Below, piece after piece: positions 32,138 through 42,803 of a DNA stretch of 62,351 bases. Source of the DNA: Shackletoniella antarctica (GTDB lineage: Bacteria; Cyanobacteriota; Cyanobacteriia; Phormidesmidales; Phormidesmidaceae). The translations under genes were made by a program, and so were the position numbers. The notes below the pieces were generated by a model that had not been told where the DNA came from, made no database searches, and saw only the letters and a program-made list of their open reading frames with translations. Position 1 is the stretch's first letter. Each line of letters begins with the position of its first letter. The stretch covers positions 1-62,351 of the forward strand of contig QBMN01000002.1 of the NCBI GenBank assembly GCA_003241845.1, read 5' to 3'.

Positions 32138-32464
32138 CTAAGCCAAACGCACCGCCGTACCGCTGGCCGCCACCATCAGCATGTTGCCGCCGTTGCTGAT
32201 TTCTATCGATTCGTAGTCGATATCGACGGCGATAATGGCGTCAGCACCCAGTTCTTTAGCCGCCTGCATCATTTCCTTGATGGCGGTGTTGCGCGCCTGG
32301 CGCAGCGACTGCTCGTAGGCCCCTGCTCGGCCACCCACCACATCGCGAATGCCCGCAAAAAAGTCCTTAAAGATATTCGCCCCCAAAATCGCCTCCCCAT
32401 TGACAATGCCGCAATACTCAATCACCTGCCGACCGTCTACGTTGGGGCCTGTGGTTAAAATCAT
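32138..32464 (-). CDS. YbjQ family (heavy metal-binding domain) protein
   Basis: [47 protein letters not shown]. Confidence 0.95.
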   Translation of the reverse strand: MILTTGPNVDGRQVIEYCGIVNGEAILGANIFKDFFAGIRDVVGGRAGAYEQSLRQARNTAIKEMMQAAKELGADAIIAVDIDYESIEISNGGNMLMVAASGTAVRLA

Positions 32465-32493
32465 GGGTCTCCTCGGGCGATCGCCCGCTAGCG

Positions 32494-33381
32494 CTACACA
32501 ATCTGCATACTAATATCTAGCCACGGGGCGCGGGTAACCGGGGCGCTGCTAGAAATAAAGTCAACCCCTGTAGCGGCAATGGGCTCTAGGGTTGCGAGGG
32601 TGACATTGCCCGAGGCTTCTATTTTGATTTCTGGCCTAGCTGCACGAATGCGCGCCACCGCTACTGCCATAGTCTCCGGGGCCATATTGTCGAGCATGAT
32701 GATGTCTACCGGGCAGGTCAGCGCCTCTTCAACCTGATCGAGAGAGCTAGTCTCAACCTCCACCGTCATCGGATAGGGAATCGCCGGACGAATCTGCGCC
32801 ACCGCCGCCCCCAGGCCCCCCGCAGCAGCAATGTGGTTGTCTTTGATCATCACCGCATCGTCTAGGCCCAGGCGATGGTTGATGGCACCCCCCACCCGGC
32901 TGGCATACTTCTCAAGCTGGCGCAGCCCAGGGGTAGTCTTGCGAGTATCGACAAACCGGGTTGGGGTATCGGCCAAACAGTCAACGTACTGGCGAGTGGC
33001 CGTGGCAATGCCGCTTAAGCGCATCACCAGGTTCAAAGCCACTCGCTCTCCGGTCAGTAGCGCCGCCAGGGAGCCGCTGATGTTGGCAATGGCCATATCT
33101 TTTTCGCAGGCGTCGCCCTCTGCCACCAGGGGCTGAAAGTCAATGGCGGCATCGAGTTGTTGAAACAGGCGGCGGGCAAAGGGCAAACCTGCCACCACCC
33201 CAGGGGCGCGGGTGACCCAGATGGCCTGGCCTGGCCGCTCGGCCAAAGCACCCAGCCCAGCCGTAGTCCAGTCGCCACGGCCGATATCTTCTTGTAGCCA
33301 GGTTTGTAGCCATTCGCTAAGGGCACTTTCAGGTACAGAAATAGGGCATTTAAGGGGCATAGGAGTGGAGTCTGAAAACAT
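32494..33381 (-). CDS. nadC: Nicotinate-nucleotide diphosphorylase (carboxylating)
   Basis: [49 protein letters not shown]. Confidence 0.96.
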   Translation of the reverse strand: MFSDSTPMPLKCPISVPESALSEWLQTWLQEDIGRGDWTTAGLGALAERPGQAIWVTRAPGVVAGLPFARRLFQQLDAAIDFQPLVAEGDACEKDMAIANISGSLAALLTGERVALNLVMRLSGIATATRQYVDCLADTPTRFVDTRKTTPGLRQLEKYASRVGGAINHRLGLDDAVMIKDNHIAAAGGLGAAVAQIRPAIPYPMTVEVETSSLDQVEEALTCPVDIIMLDNMAPETMAVAVARIRAARPEIKIEASGNVTLATLEPIAATGVDFISSSAPVTRAPWLDISMQIV

Positions 33382-33532
33382 TTATGGCTACCTGTCTTCA
33401 TTAACCCAGACCGCTGCCGCCTGCGCAATTTCTGCCACACCGAGAAATATTGTGTTAATTTACGATTAATGCCGCTGTTACGGCAGATAACCTTACAGAT
33501 TTTGCCTTTTAGAACTTCAGGAGGTGATGCTC

Positions 33533-33604
33533 ATGCAAGAGAGTAGTAAACGTATGGGTCTTCAGGTTGAGATCAGCCGGCTGTGCGCCGGGGCTGTACT
33601 CTAG
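33533..33604 (+). CDS. Candidate 23-aa small protein with very strong Shine-Dalgarno
   Basis: AGGAGGTGATGCTC-ATG; MQESSKRMGLQVEISRLCAGAVL*; same frame stays open beyond TAG for ~27 codons. Confidence 0.4.
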   Translation: MQESSKRMGLQVEISRLCAGAVL

Positions 33605-33762
33605 CTTCAGTGCTGGTTGCTTCGGCAATTAGCTAAGCTCTCGAAGCTGGCTGAGCAGGGTTCCTCCCGGCAGTCAGGTTCAACCTAAGATCCAACTAGA
33701 CCGCCCCTGCTTAGGAAGTTTTCTTCCCCTGGCAGGGGCGGATAGCTTTTTAAAGGGATACA

Positions 33763-33820
33763 CCAACTCCAGCTCGGGGGCTGTAGGTTTTCCGCAGGTA
33801 GAACTTCATACTTGCGGAAT
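33763..33820 (+). repeat. Dispersed palindromic repeat, copy 4 (degenerate 3' arm)
   Basis: AACTCCAGCTCGGGGGCTGTAGGTTTTCCGCAGGTAGAACTTCATACTTGCGG. Confidence 0.7.
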
Positions 33821-33905
33821 ACTTGCGGAGCTACTCAGACTATTGAGGGAGATGATCATCTTGACTCCCCCCTAAGATGAGGGCGTAGCTTATCTCCAAA
33901 CCACC

Positions 33906-34187
33906 ATGGCAACTCTCCTCAGCGATCGCGACATTGACACCAAGCTCAGCCAGCTCCCCGACTGGAGCCTGAGCGGTAAGACCATCACCTCCACCCGCAC
34001 CTTGAAAGACTTTGTTGCCGCCATTGGCTTTGTCAATCAGCTGGTAGAACCTGCCGAAGCTGCGGGGCACCACCCCGATCTAGAAATTTCCTACAACAAG
34101 GTTGTCATCAGCCTCTCCAGCCACGATGCGGGCGGGCTGACTGAGAAAGACTTTGCCATGGCCAAAACGATCTCCGCCCTGGGCTAA
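33906..34187 (+). CDS. 4a-hydroxytetrahydrobiopterin dehydratase (PCD/DCoH)
   Basis: LPDWSLSGKTITSTRTLKDFVAAIGFVNQLVEPAEAAGHHPDLEISYNKVVISLSSHDAGGLTEKDFAMAKTI. Confidence 0.95.
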   Translation: MATLLSDRDIDTKLSQLPDWSLSGKTITSTRTLKDFVAAIGFVNQLVEPAEAAGHHPDLEISYNKVVISLSSHDAGGLTEKDFAMAKTISALG

Positions 34188-34583
34188 TTTAGCTGGGGTA
34201 ATTTCTGGCAGACGTCTGCCCAGCCAGCACCGTCCACAGATCAGCCCCCTGCACAGTAGTTCCCATAGATATTTCTACTTTAGAGCCTTAAACGTCCAGG
34301 CCTAGGCTCAGGTCGGTCAGCAGCGCGATCGCCCTGCCTGCAAGTTAACCCATCCTTAATTAAATTGGCGCCTCAGGTTAAACCTCCATTGATGCGGCCC
34401 TAATCAGGCTCAGGTAATTTGTTCGTGATGCACAGACAATGCGAAAAGAACTTTCCCGGACTTGTAATCGTAGGTACTTCTTTTCGTATTGAGCATCGAC
34501 TTTAATGAGCTAGGGACCTTGCTGTCTCTAGAACAAACCTGATTTTTAGCCTGCTTAATACAGGTGTGAGGAGAAAATACTGA

Positions 34584-36047
34584 ATGGCTAAGTTATTTTG
34601 GCAATCTTTGTTGGCCGTGCCTGCTGCCCTAAGCGCGGCTGTAGCTGTTTCTGGAAGTGCGATCGCAGCTGAAGCTGCATCGACCGTTCAGGTCAGCAAC
34701 TTCGATCAAGACTCCGTTCAACTGGCTCAAATCACCAGCGTGTCGGAACTCTCCGACGTGCTGCCCTCCGACTGGGCTTTCCAGGCGCTGCAAAGCCTGG
34801 TCGAAAACTACGGCTGTATTCAGGGCTACCCCGACCGCACCTTCCGTGGTCAGCGCAGCCTCACCCGTTTTGAGTTCGCCGCCGGTCTCAACTCCTGCCT
34901 AGATGTGATCGCTACCCTGATCGCTCAGTCTGGCATCAACCCCGATGACCTAGCTACCATCCGCCGTCTACAAGAAGAGTTCCAGGCCGACCTAGCTCTG
35001 CTGCGCGGTCGAGTCGATGGTCTAGAAGCTGAAACCGCTACCCTGCGCGCTCAGCAGTTCTCCACCACCACCAAGCTGCGCGGTCAGGCCGACTTTCACC
35101 TCGTTACCCCCTTTGACGTAGTGGGTACCGAAACGAGCACCAGCGTCGCGTCTCGCGCCCGTCTGAATTTTGACTCCAGCTTCACTGGCAATGATCGTCT
35201 GCGGATTCGTTTGCAGGGTCGTGAAGGCAACGCCATTGTCCCACTGGGCGGTCTAGCCAATGCTGGCAGTGGCACCTTCAGCAACGTTATTGTTGACGAC
35301 TTCTACTACAGCTTCCCCGTTGGTAGCCGCCTGACCGTTACTACCTCGGCCCGTGGCCTCTCAGGCGGTGACTGGGTAAGCAGCACTATCGTTCCCTTTG
35401 ACGGTCCCTCTGTGGCTGATGCTGGAGGCCCTCAATTTTATGACACCTACGGTAGTACCTCCAACGGTGCTGGTGTGGGTCTGAGCTTCGCTCTTACCGA
35501 TAGCATCATTTTGGACGCTGGCTATACAGCTGGCAACGGCAGCGCCGCCGCTCCTCAAGCCACCAGCCCTGCTGTTGGTCTCTTTGCCGCTAGGAACCAG
35601 AGCTACATCGCTCAGCTCAGCTATCTGAGCGATGGCTTCCTTGATGCAGCTGTTACCTACCTGCATAGCGACGGCGCGGCAGCTGGTTTCCTTGGCTCCA
35701 CTGACACCTTCGCTGGTCTGTTGAACCTTGACTTCGGTGGCTTCTTCGTTGCCGGTCACGGTGCCTACAGTACCTTTAATGGTGGTAACACCAACGACTT
35801 CAGCTGGACTGCTGGCGTTGGCCTCAAGAACTTCTTGGCCGAGGGTGCTTCACTGGGTGTCTACGGTGGACAGCTGCCTGCATCCGTTGGCGAAAACCCC
35901 TTCCTGATTGAAGGCTATTACGAAATTCCCTTCAACAAGTTCCTGACCATCACTCCTGCTGTGATCTACGGCGACATCAACTCCAACGTTGCTGGTGCTG
36001 ATGACACCGGGTTCTGGGGCGCACTGCGCGCTACCTTCCGCTTCTAG
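34584..36047 (+). CDS. Iron uptake porin (SLH + OprB-like), first tandem copy
   Basis: Signal peptide; SLH region SDVLPSDWAFQALQSLVENYGCIQGYPDRTFRGQRSLTRFEFAAGLNSCLD; C-terminal ATFRF. Confidence 0.95.
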   Translation: MAKLFWQSLLAVPAALSAAVAVSGSAIAAEAASTVQVSNFDQDSVQLAQITSVSELSDVLPSDWAFQALQSLVENYGCIQGYPDRTFRGQRSLTRFEFAAGLNSCLDVIATLIAQSGINPDDLATIRRLQEEFQADLALLRGRVDGLEAETATLRAQQFSTTTKLRGQADFHLVTPFDVVGTETSTSVASRARLNFDSSFTGNDRLRIRLQGREGNAIVPLGGLANAGSGTFSNVIVDDFYYSFPVGSRLTVTTSARGLSGGDWVSSTIVPFDGPSVADAGGPQFYDTYGSTSNGAGVGLSFALTDSIILDAGYTAGNGSAAAPQATSPAVGLFAARNQSYIAQLSYLSDGFLDAAVTYLHSDGAAAGFLGSTDTFAGLLNLDFGGFFVAGHGAYSTFNGGNTNDFSWTAGVGLKNFLAEGASLGVYGGQLPASVGENPFLIEGYYEIPFNKFLTITPAVIYGDINSNVAGADDTGFWGALRATFRF

Positions 36048-36060
36048 CGGTTAGCCCTTG

Positions 36061-36101
36061 GGAGACTCTATCGTGCTTGAGTACGATAGAGTCTCCTTTT
36101 T
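36061..36101 (+). terminator. Intrinsic terminator after porin 1
   Basis: GGAGACTCTATCGT-gcttgagt-ACGATAGAGTCTCC-TTTTTT. Confidence 0.93.
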
Positions 36102-36444
36102 TATCTATCATCAGTCACTACCCCATGCAGTAACCGATTGCCAACAGCAAACCATTGCCACAGCTATTTCTCCTCCCATAGCGTTTACCTAACATATGTC
36201 TTGGGAACTCTGAGCCAGCAGTATGCGTCTTTATGACGGTGAGTGATTTTTGGCTGTCTTGCCAAACTCATCTAGCCGACACAGAGCATATCTGCTACTA
36301 TCGGGTTTGGATGTACGTAAGGCGCATTCACCTTGCCCCAGTCAATGGGTCGAGGATGCTCCTTTTTGATAGAAGTGATTTAGGTCACCTCTGCTGGTAG
36401 GTACACAAAATAAGCCTTATATAAGGTGTGAGGAGAAAATACGA

Positions 36445-37914
36445 ATGTCTAAGCTATTTTGGCAATCTTTGCTGGCTGTGCCCGCTGCCCTAGGCGCGGC
36501 TGTGGCTGTTTCTGGTTCTGCGATCGCAGCTGAAGCTGCATCCACCGTTGAGGTCAGCAACTTCGATCAAGACTCTGTTCAACTGGCTCAAATCACCAGC
36601 GTCTCAGAACTCTCCGACGTGCTGCCCTCCGACTGGGCCTTCCAAGCGCTGCAAAGCCTGGTCGAAAACTACGGTTGCATCCAGGGCTACCCCGACCGCA
36701 CCTTCCGTGGTCAGCGCAGCCTCACCCGTTTTGAGTTCGCCGCTGGTCTCAACTCCTGCCTAGATGTGATCGCCACCCTGATTGCTCAGTCTGGCATCAA
36801 CCCCGATGACCTAGCCACCATCCGCCGCCTGCAAGAAGAGTTCCAGGCTGACCTGGCTCTGCTGCGCGGTCGGGTCGATGGTCTAGAAGCTGAAACCGCC
36901 ACCCTGCGCGCTCAGCAGTTCTCCACCACCACCAAGCTGCGCGGTCAAGCTGACTTCAATTTAGTCACCCCCATTGACATTGTTAATGCGCCCAACCTTT
37001 CTGCTGTTCCTGCTGGTTCTCAACCAAACTTAGAAACCAGCACCAGCGTTGCCGCTCGTGCTCGTCTCAACTTTGACTCCAGCTTCACCGGCAACGACCG
37101 CCTGCGTATTCGCTTGCAGGGTGGAAACGGTAATGCTATCAACGGTCTAGGCGGTCTAGCCAACGCTGGCGGTTCCGACTACAACGTCACCGTTGACGAC
37201 TTCTACTACAGCTTCCCCGTTGGTGGTCGCATCACTGTAACCGCCGCAGCCCGTGGCCTAGCTGGTGATGACTGGGTGACTAGCACCATCGTTCCTTTTG
37301 ACGGCCCCTCTGTAGCTGATGCTGGTGGTCCTCAGTTTTACGATGTTGGTGGTGGTGGTGGTGATGGTGCTGGTGTTGGTGCTAACATCGCCTTCACCGA
37401 CAACATCATCCTTGACTTGGGCTACACTGCTGGTGGCCCGGGTGCTTTTGATCCCTCAGTCGGCATTTTTGCATCCACCACCCAGAGCTACATTGCTCAG
37501 CTCAACTTCCTGACTGATGGCTTCTTCGATGCTGCCGTTGCTTATTTGCACAATGATCAGTCTGGTGGCACCGACACCTTTGCTGGTCTACTCAACCTTG
37601 ACTTTGGCCGCTTCTTTGCCGGTGGTCACGGTGCTTTCAGAAGCTTCACTGGTGGCGACGACTTTAGCTGGACTGCAGGTCTCGGTGTCAACGACTTCCT
37701 GATGGAAGGATCTCAACTTGGTGTCTACGGCGGTCAGCTGCCTCAGTTGGCTGGCTACAGCGACAACCCCTTTATGGTTGAGGGCTACTACGAGATCCCC
37801 TTCAACCAGTTCCTGACTATTACTCCTGCTGTCATCTATGGTGACCTGAATGTTGCTGGTGCTACCGACAACACCGGTCTATGGGGCGCACTGCGTGCCA
37901 CCTTCCGCTTCTAG
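36445..37914 (+). CDS. Iron uptake porin (SLH + OprB-like), second tandem copy
   Basis: N-terminal ~170 aa nearly identical to 34584-36047; diverged beta-barrel loops. Confidence 0.95.
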   Translation: MSKLFWQSLLAVPAALGAAVAVSGSAIAAEAASTVEVSNFDQDSVQLAQITSVSELSDVLPSDWAFQALQSLVENYGCIQGYPDRTFRGQRSLTRFEFAAGLNSCLDVIATLIAQSGINPDDLATIRRLQEEFQADLALLRGRVDGLEAETATLRAQQFSTTTKLRGQADFNLVTPIDIVNAPNLSAVPAGSQPNLETSTSVAARARLNFDSSFTGNDRLRIRLQGGNGNAINGLGGLANAGGSDYNVTVDDFYYSFPVGGRITVTAAARGLAGDDWVTSTIVPFDGPSVADAGGPQFYDVGGGGGDGAGVGANIAFTDNIILDLGYTAGGPGAFDPSVGIFASTTQSYIAQLNFLTDGFFDAAVAYLHNDQSGGTDTFAGLLNLDFGRFFAGGHGAFRSFTGGDDFSWTAGLGVNDFLMEGSQLGVYGGQLPQLAGYSDNPFMVEGYYEIPFNQFLTITPAVIYGDLNVAGATDNTGLWGALRATFRF

Positions 37915-37958
37915 GTTGACCTAGTCAACTTACAGTTGAGCTAGTTATTTCTAGCATC

Positions 37959-37990
37959 AAAAGGCTCTGCCAGCTTTGGCAGAGCCTTTT
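37959..37990 (+). terminator. Intrinsic terminator after porin 2
   Basis: AAAAGGCTCTGCCA-gctt-TGGCAGAGCCTTTT-ATTTTT. Confidence 0.9.
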
Positions 37991-38011
37991 ATTTTTGGAG
38001 TTTAAGTCAAG

Positions 38012-38425
38012 CTAGAGCGCTTGGGCTTCGCTCCAGTACCCGTGGGGTAGCCACTGCCCCTCTAAAGCTACTACATGCTCAAGAGCCATTGTGTATATCC
38101 AGGCCGAAACCAGAGGCCGCTGATTTACGTCATAGATCGGGTGCAGGCGACGCTGGTATTCGCTTTCGTGGGGGCGATCGGGGTAGTACTCCTCGAAAGC
38201 GTCAATCTGAGACAGGCCGTCTGCATTAGCAAACGTCAGCAGCACCCCCTGCACCCAGCCCGCTTCTGGGGTCATCGCCGGGTAACCCAGCGGCAGGTGA
38301 TAAAGTCTACCCTGGGTCTGGGCCACTTGGGTAGCCACGACAAAGGGCTGGCACAGCTGCGCAAAAGCCCGTTCCCCTGGCTTAAGGGTGCCGTAAACAA
38401 AAAGATGACAGCGATTTTCTATCAT
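38012..38425 (-). CDS. Gamma-glutamylcyclotransferase (GGCT/AIG2-like) family protein
   Basis: HLFVYGTLKPGERAF; LSQIDAFEEYYP. Confidence 0.92.
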   Translation of the reverse strand: MIENRCHLFVYGTLKPGERAFAQLCQPFVVATQVAQTQGRLYHLPLGYPAMTPEAGWVQGVLLTFANADGLSQIDAFEEYYPDRPHESEYQRRLHPIYDVNQRPLVSAWIYTMALEHVVALEGQWLPHGYWSEAQAL

Positions 38426-38628
38426 TGCCGTTACCTAAAGCAGAACCCTAGGCAGTCAAACACACAGGACAAAAAATTTTTGCCAGATAAAACTTCACAG
38501 AGGAGCTGATATTCAATCAAATTTAGGCTAAAAAAGATTATGTTACGCCGACATAGCTGGCTGGGAAGAGTAAGCTTATGAAAAGTTGCTCATGTGTAGT
38601 GTACTAGTACATCTCTTGTTATTGACCT

Positions 38629-39609
38629 ATGAGAATTCTCGTAACTGGCGGAGCCGGTTTTATTGGCTCTCACCTAATTGATCGCCTAATGACGGCAGGT
38701 CACGAAGTGATTTGTCTAGACAACTTTTATACAGGCCACCGCCACAACCTGCTGCACTGGCTAAGTCACCCTTATTTTGAACTCATTCGCCACGATGTCA
38801 CCGAACCACTTCGCCTTGAGGTAGATCAGATTTATCACCTGGCCTGCCCGGCTTCTCCGGTGCACTACCAGTACAACCCGGTTAAAACCATCAAGACCAA
38901 CGTCTTGGGCACCCTCAACATGCTGGGTTTAGCCAAGCGGGTCAATGCGCGGCTCTTGTTGGCCTCTACCTCTGAGGTCTACGGTGACCCCGAGGTACAC
39001 CCCCAGCCTGAAGAATATCGGGGCAACGTCAACCCCATTGGCATTCGCAGCTGCTACGACGAGGGCAAGCGGGTGGCCGAAACCCTGGCCTTTGACTACC
39101 ACCGCCAAAACAATGTCGATATTCGAGTGGCCCGTATTTTTAACACCTACGGCCCCCGCATGCTTGAAAACGATGGCCGGGTGGTGAGCAACTTTGTGGT
39201 GCAAGCGCTCCAGGGCAACCCCCTGACGCTCTATGGCACTGGCGCTCAGACCCGTAGTTTTTGCTATGTATCTGACCTGGTAGAAGGTCTAATGCGGCTA
39301 ATGAATGGCGACTACATTGGCCCGGTGAACCTGGGCAACCCCGATGAGTACACCATTCTTCAGCTGGCCCAAACCGTACAGTCGATGGTCAACCCCGACG
39401 CAGATCTAGTTTACAAACCCCTGCCTGAGGATGACCCCCAGCGCCGTAAGCCCGACATCACCAAAGCCAAAACCTTCCTTGACTGGAGCCCCACGATTTC
39501 CCTGCAAGAGGGACTCAAACTCACCATTGACGATTTTCGCGATCGCGTGACCCAGGCGGAAACCGAGACAGCAGTGCAGCCCTCACTGCAATCTGTGACG
39601 ACTGCTTAG
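38629..39609 (+). CDS. UDP-glucuronate decarboxylase-type NAD-dependent epimerase (SDR)
   Basis: [61 protein letters not shown]. Confidence 0.94.
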   Translation: MRILVTGGAGFIGSHLIDRLMTAGHEVICLDNFYTGHRHNLLHWLSHPYFELIRHDVTEPLRLEVDQIYHLACPASPVHYQYNPVKTIKTNVLGTLNMLGLAKRVNARLLLASTSEVYGDPEVHPQPEEYRGNVNPIGIRSCYDEGKRVAETLAFDYHRQNNVDIRVARIFNTYGPRMLENDGRVVSNFVVQALQGNPLTLYGTGAQTRSFCYVSDLVEGLMRLMNGDYIGPVNLGNPDEYTILQLAQTVQSMVNPDADLVYKPLPEDDPQRRKPDITKAKTFLDWSPTISLQEGLKLTIDDFRDRVTQAETETAVQPSLQSVTTA

Positions 39610-39691
39610 GGGGCAACACCAAACCTGGCCCCGGCGAATTCGCTGGGGCCAGGTTCGTTTATCAGCGTTATTAAACTAAGGAGTATTTGCT

Positions 39692-41080
39692 ATGCGTGTA
39701 TGTGTGATTGGTACAGGTTATGTGGGCCTAGTGACCGGCGTTTGCCTAGCCCACGTGGGCCACGAGGTCGTTTGTATCGACGTTAACGAAGAGAAAGTCA
39801 AGCTCATGCAGTCTGGGCAGTCGCCCATTTTTGAGCCAGGGCTGTCTGAGCTGATGAAGTCATCGATGGCGGCGGGTCACCTCAAATTTTCTACCGACCT
39901 CAAGGGTGGAGTTGAGCATGGCGAAGTTCTCTTTATTGCGGTGGGTACCCCGGCGCTGCCCACAGGCGAGAGCGACACTCGCTACGTTGAGGCGGTGGCT
40001 AAGGGCATTGGCACCCATCTCAACGGCGGCTACAAGGTAATTGTCAACAAGTCTACGGTGCCCATCGGCTCTGGCGACTGGGTGCGGATGATTGTGATGG
40101 ATGGCGTGACCGAGCGGCAGAAGGAACCCGTGCCCGCTGGCGGCATTCCTGAAACCAATCACCCAGAGGTGATTGCAGACTTTGATGTGGTCAGCAACCC
40201 TGAGTTTTTGCGCGAAGGCTCGGCGGTCTACGACACTTTTAACCCCGATCGCATTGTGTTGGGCAGCAACAGCCCCCGCGCGATCGCCATGATGAAAGAG
40301 CTCTACACCCCCATTGTGGAGCGCCAGTTTGCCGAAGACTCGACCGCTGCTCAGGTACCGGTGGTGGTGACCGATCTGAGCTCGGCAGAGATGGTGAAGT
40401 ACGCTTCTAACGCCTTTTTGGCCACCAAAATTAGCTTTATTAACGAAGTGGCCAACATTTGCGATCGGGTTGGGGCCGATGTCACCCAGGTTGCCCAGGG
40501 CATTGGCCTAGACTCTCGCATTGGCAAGAAATTCTTGCAGGCAGGCATTGGCTGGGGCGGCTCCTGCTTTCCCAAAGATGTTTCTGCCCTGATTCACACC
40601 GCCGACGACTACGGCTACGAGGCTCAGCTACTCAAGGCCGCCGTGGATGTGAACAACCGCCAGCGCCAGATCACCCTAGAGAAGCTACAGCAGGTGCTGA
40701 AGATTCTCAAGGGCAAAACCGTTGGTCTACTGGGGCTGACCTTTAAACCCGACACCGACGACATGCGCGATGCGCCGTCGCTAATTTTGATTGAGCAGCT
40801 CAACCGCCTGGGGGCCAAGGTCAAAGCCTACGACCCGATCGTGTCGCAAAGCGGTCTGCGCCACGGTCTGAGCGGGGTGATCGTCGAAACCGACGCCTCT
40901 CATCTGGCCGATGGTTGTGATGCCCTGGTGCTGGTCACCGACTGGAAACAGTTTGAGGAGCTAGACTACGCCGCCATGGCCCAGCGGATGAACAGCCCAA
41001 TTATGATCGACGGCCGCAACTTCCTCGACCGTGAGGCAATGGTGCGGGCCGGGTTCCAGTACCTGGGCATTGGTCGCTAG
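39692..41080 (+). CDS. ugd: UDP-glucose 6-dehydrogenase
   Basis: MRVCVIGTGYVGLVTGVCLA; GIGWGGSCFPKDVSALI; GLTFKPDTDDMRDAPS. Confidence 0.95.
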   Translation: MRVCVIGTGYVGLVTGVCLAHVGHEVVCIDVNEEKVKLMQSGQSPIFEPGLSELMKSSMAAGHLKFSTDLKGGVEHGEVLFIAVGTPALPTGESDTRYVEAVAKGIGTHLNGGYKVIVNKSTVPIGSGDWVRMIVMDGVTERQKEPVPAGGIPETNHPEVIADFDVVSNPEFLREGSAVYDTFNPDRIVLGSNSPRAIAMMKELYTPIVERQFAEDSTAAQVPVVVTDLSSAEMVKYASNAFLATKISFINEVANICDRVGADVTQVAQGIGLDSRIGKKFLQAGIGWGGSCFPKDVSALIHTADDYGYEAQLLKAAVDVNNRQRQITLEKLQQVLKILKGKTVGLLGLTFKPDTDDMRDAPSLILIEQLNRLGAKVKAYDPIVSQSGLRHGLSGVIVETDASHLADGCDALVLVTDWKQFEELDYAAMAQRMNSPIMIDGRNFLDREAMVRAGFQYLGIGR

Positions 41081-41190
41081 AGCAGATGCTACAACAGGTC
41101 TATGTTGCAGCCCTAGGGAACCTGAGCGTTTCCTAGGGCTGCGGCATGTAGGGCTGTAACATAGGATAAGTACCCGCAGGCTTGCCTTGG

Positions 41191-42021
41191 ATGACCGCTT
41201 ACCAATCTACCTCTAGCCTTACCTACGCCCTAGACGATGAAGCCTGGTGGGTGCAGCGCTGGGTTGAGCTACTCAACACCTACCGCTTTAAGAAGCGCCT
41301 AGAGCGAGGCCGCATCTACGCTCGGGAAGGACACATTCTCAGCCTTGAATATAAGGGGTCAAAGGTGACAGCCCTAGTGCAGGGCACCGCTGAAGACCCC
41401 TACAAACTCTCGATCTGGCTCGATGCCTTCAGCGACGAAGACTGGAACTACGTCATCGACTCGCTGTCAGAGCAGGCGATTTATTCAGCTCAGCTGCTGG
41501 CGGGAGACATGCCCGCCGAAATTGAGGCTGTTTTTACCGCCAATGGGCTAAGTCTTTACCCCTTTAATCTTTCAGAGGTGCACTCTAAGTGCAGCTGCCC
41601 CGACCCAAAGAACCCCTGCAAACACATCGCTGCGGTGTACTACCAACTGGGTGACCTATTCCGCGAAGACCCCTTTGTGCTGTTTCGGCTGCGGGGCCGG
41701 AGCCGAAACAGCATTCTAGAAGCCCTAAGACAAAAGCGGCAGAGCACGGCAGCCCTGCCCACATCAACATCCGCTGAGCCAGACGCTGACATTGTCCCAG
41801 CCCCAGCAGTCTCGGCCACCGGCCCAGACCTAAATAGCTTTTGGGCCTACAACGACCCCCTAGATCCTGAGCTAGTGGTGATCACCCCGGCAGAAACAAC
41901 GGTGCTTGACGTGTTGGGCAAAATTCCGCTGGCTCCGGAAGACGCGCCCGTAGTGATGAACTACCTGCGGGAGATCTATCAGGCAACCGCCCAGCAGGCG
42001 ATGGTGCAGGCACTGGGCTAG
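41191..42021 (+). CDS. SWIM zinc finger family protein
   Basis: HSKCSCPDPKNPCKHIAAVYYQLGDLFREDPFVLFRLRGR (CxC...CxH). Confidence 0.92.
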   Translation: MTAYQSTSSLTYALDDEAWWVQRWVELLNTYRFKKRLERGRIYAREGHILSLEYKGSKVTALVQGTAEDPYKLSIWLDAFSDEDWNYVIDSLSEQAIYSAQLLAGDMPAEIEAVFTANGLSLYPFNLSEVHSKCSCPDPKNPCKHIAAVYYQLGDLFREDPFVLFRLRGRSRNSILEALRQKRQSTAALPTSTSAEPDADIVPAPAVSATGPDLNSFWAYNDPLDPELVVITPAETTVLDVLGKIPLAPEDAPVVMNYLREIYQATAQQAMVQALG

Positions 42022-42803
42022 GCCGCCCGGGTCAGGGAGAGCAACCGTCGCAGCCCCAGCCAGCCAATGATGGAGTAGCCAGCCGCCAGCAGTAGGCTGA
42101 TCACCGAAATACGAATGCCTGACCGCCAGGCTTCAACTTTTACCTGGCGCTCGGCTTGAACTCGGCGGGTGCCGATTTCGGTCTCGATTTGCTGCTGGGC
42201 CTGGTCGGCCCGCTGCTGCAAGAATTCGGTGAGACCGTCTGGGTTATTGCGGTATTGGCCAATGTCGGGGGGGAGCTGCCCACTCTGAATAGCCTGGGCC
42301 AGCAATTCTTCGTTTTCGAGCAGTGCCCCCAGCTGAGTTTGCTGCTGACTCAGCTCGGTGGATAGCCGCTGCTGTAGCTGGGTGGCGGCTTCACCAGCCT
42401 CGGTGCTGACCTGAGCCAGCGCCTGCTGGCTTGAAAGCCGCACGGTATTGAGGTGCAGCAGAGTGAGCAGCAGGTAGGCTAGCCCTAGCACACTGGCCAG
42501 GCCACACACCCAAAAGCGTGGGTCAGTGGCTAGGCTCTTGCGCTGGGCAACGGTGCGCCCGACCAAGCTATCGACCCAAAACCCTGACAGCAGCAGGGCC
42601 ATGCCCACCAGGGGCACAATGCCGCGATCAACCAGCTGAGTGGTGGTAGCCAGCTGCCACTGCACATTGGTGAGGTTAGGCGGAATCAGCAGAATGAGGA
42701 AGTCTAGCAGGGCTGACAGAATGGCGATCGCGCCCGCTACCTTGAGGGCGATCGCGGCTAGGGGAGACGCCACCGGGCTGGTAACAGTGGGTTCTGAAGT
42801 CAT
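42018..42803 (-). CDS. HpsJ-like (hormogonium polysaccharide) membrane protein; probable start 42803
   Basis: MTSEPTVTSPVASPLAAIALKVAGAIAILSALLDFLILLIPPNLTNVQWQLATTTQLVDRGIVPLVGMALLLSGFWVDS; coiled-coil Q-rich region. Confidence 0.75.
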   Translation of the reverse strand: MTSEPTVTSPVASPLAAIALKVAGAIAILSALLDFLILLIPPNLTNVQWQLATTTQLVDRGIVPLVGMALLLSGFWVDSLVGRTVAQRKSLATDPRFWVCGLASVLGLAYLLLTLLHLNTVRLSSQQALAQVSTEAGEAATQLQQRLSTELSQQQTQLGALLENEELLAQAIQSGQLPPDIGQYRNNPDGLTEFLQQRADQAQQQIETEIGTRRVQAERQVKVEAWRSGIRISVISLLLAAGYSIIGWLGLRRLLSLTRAA

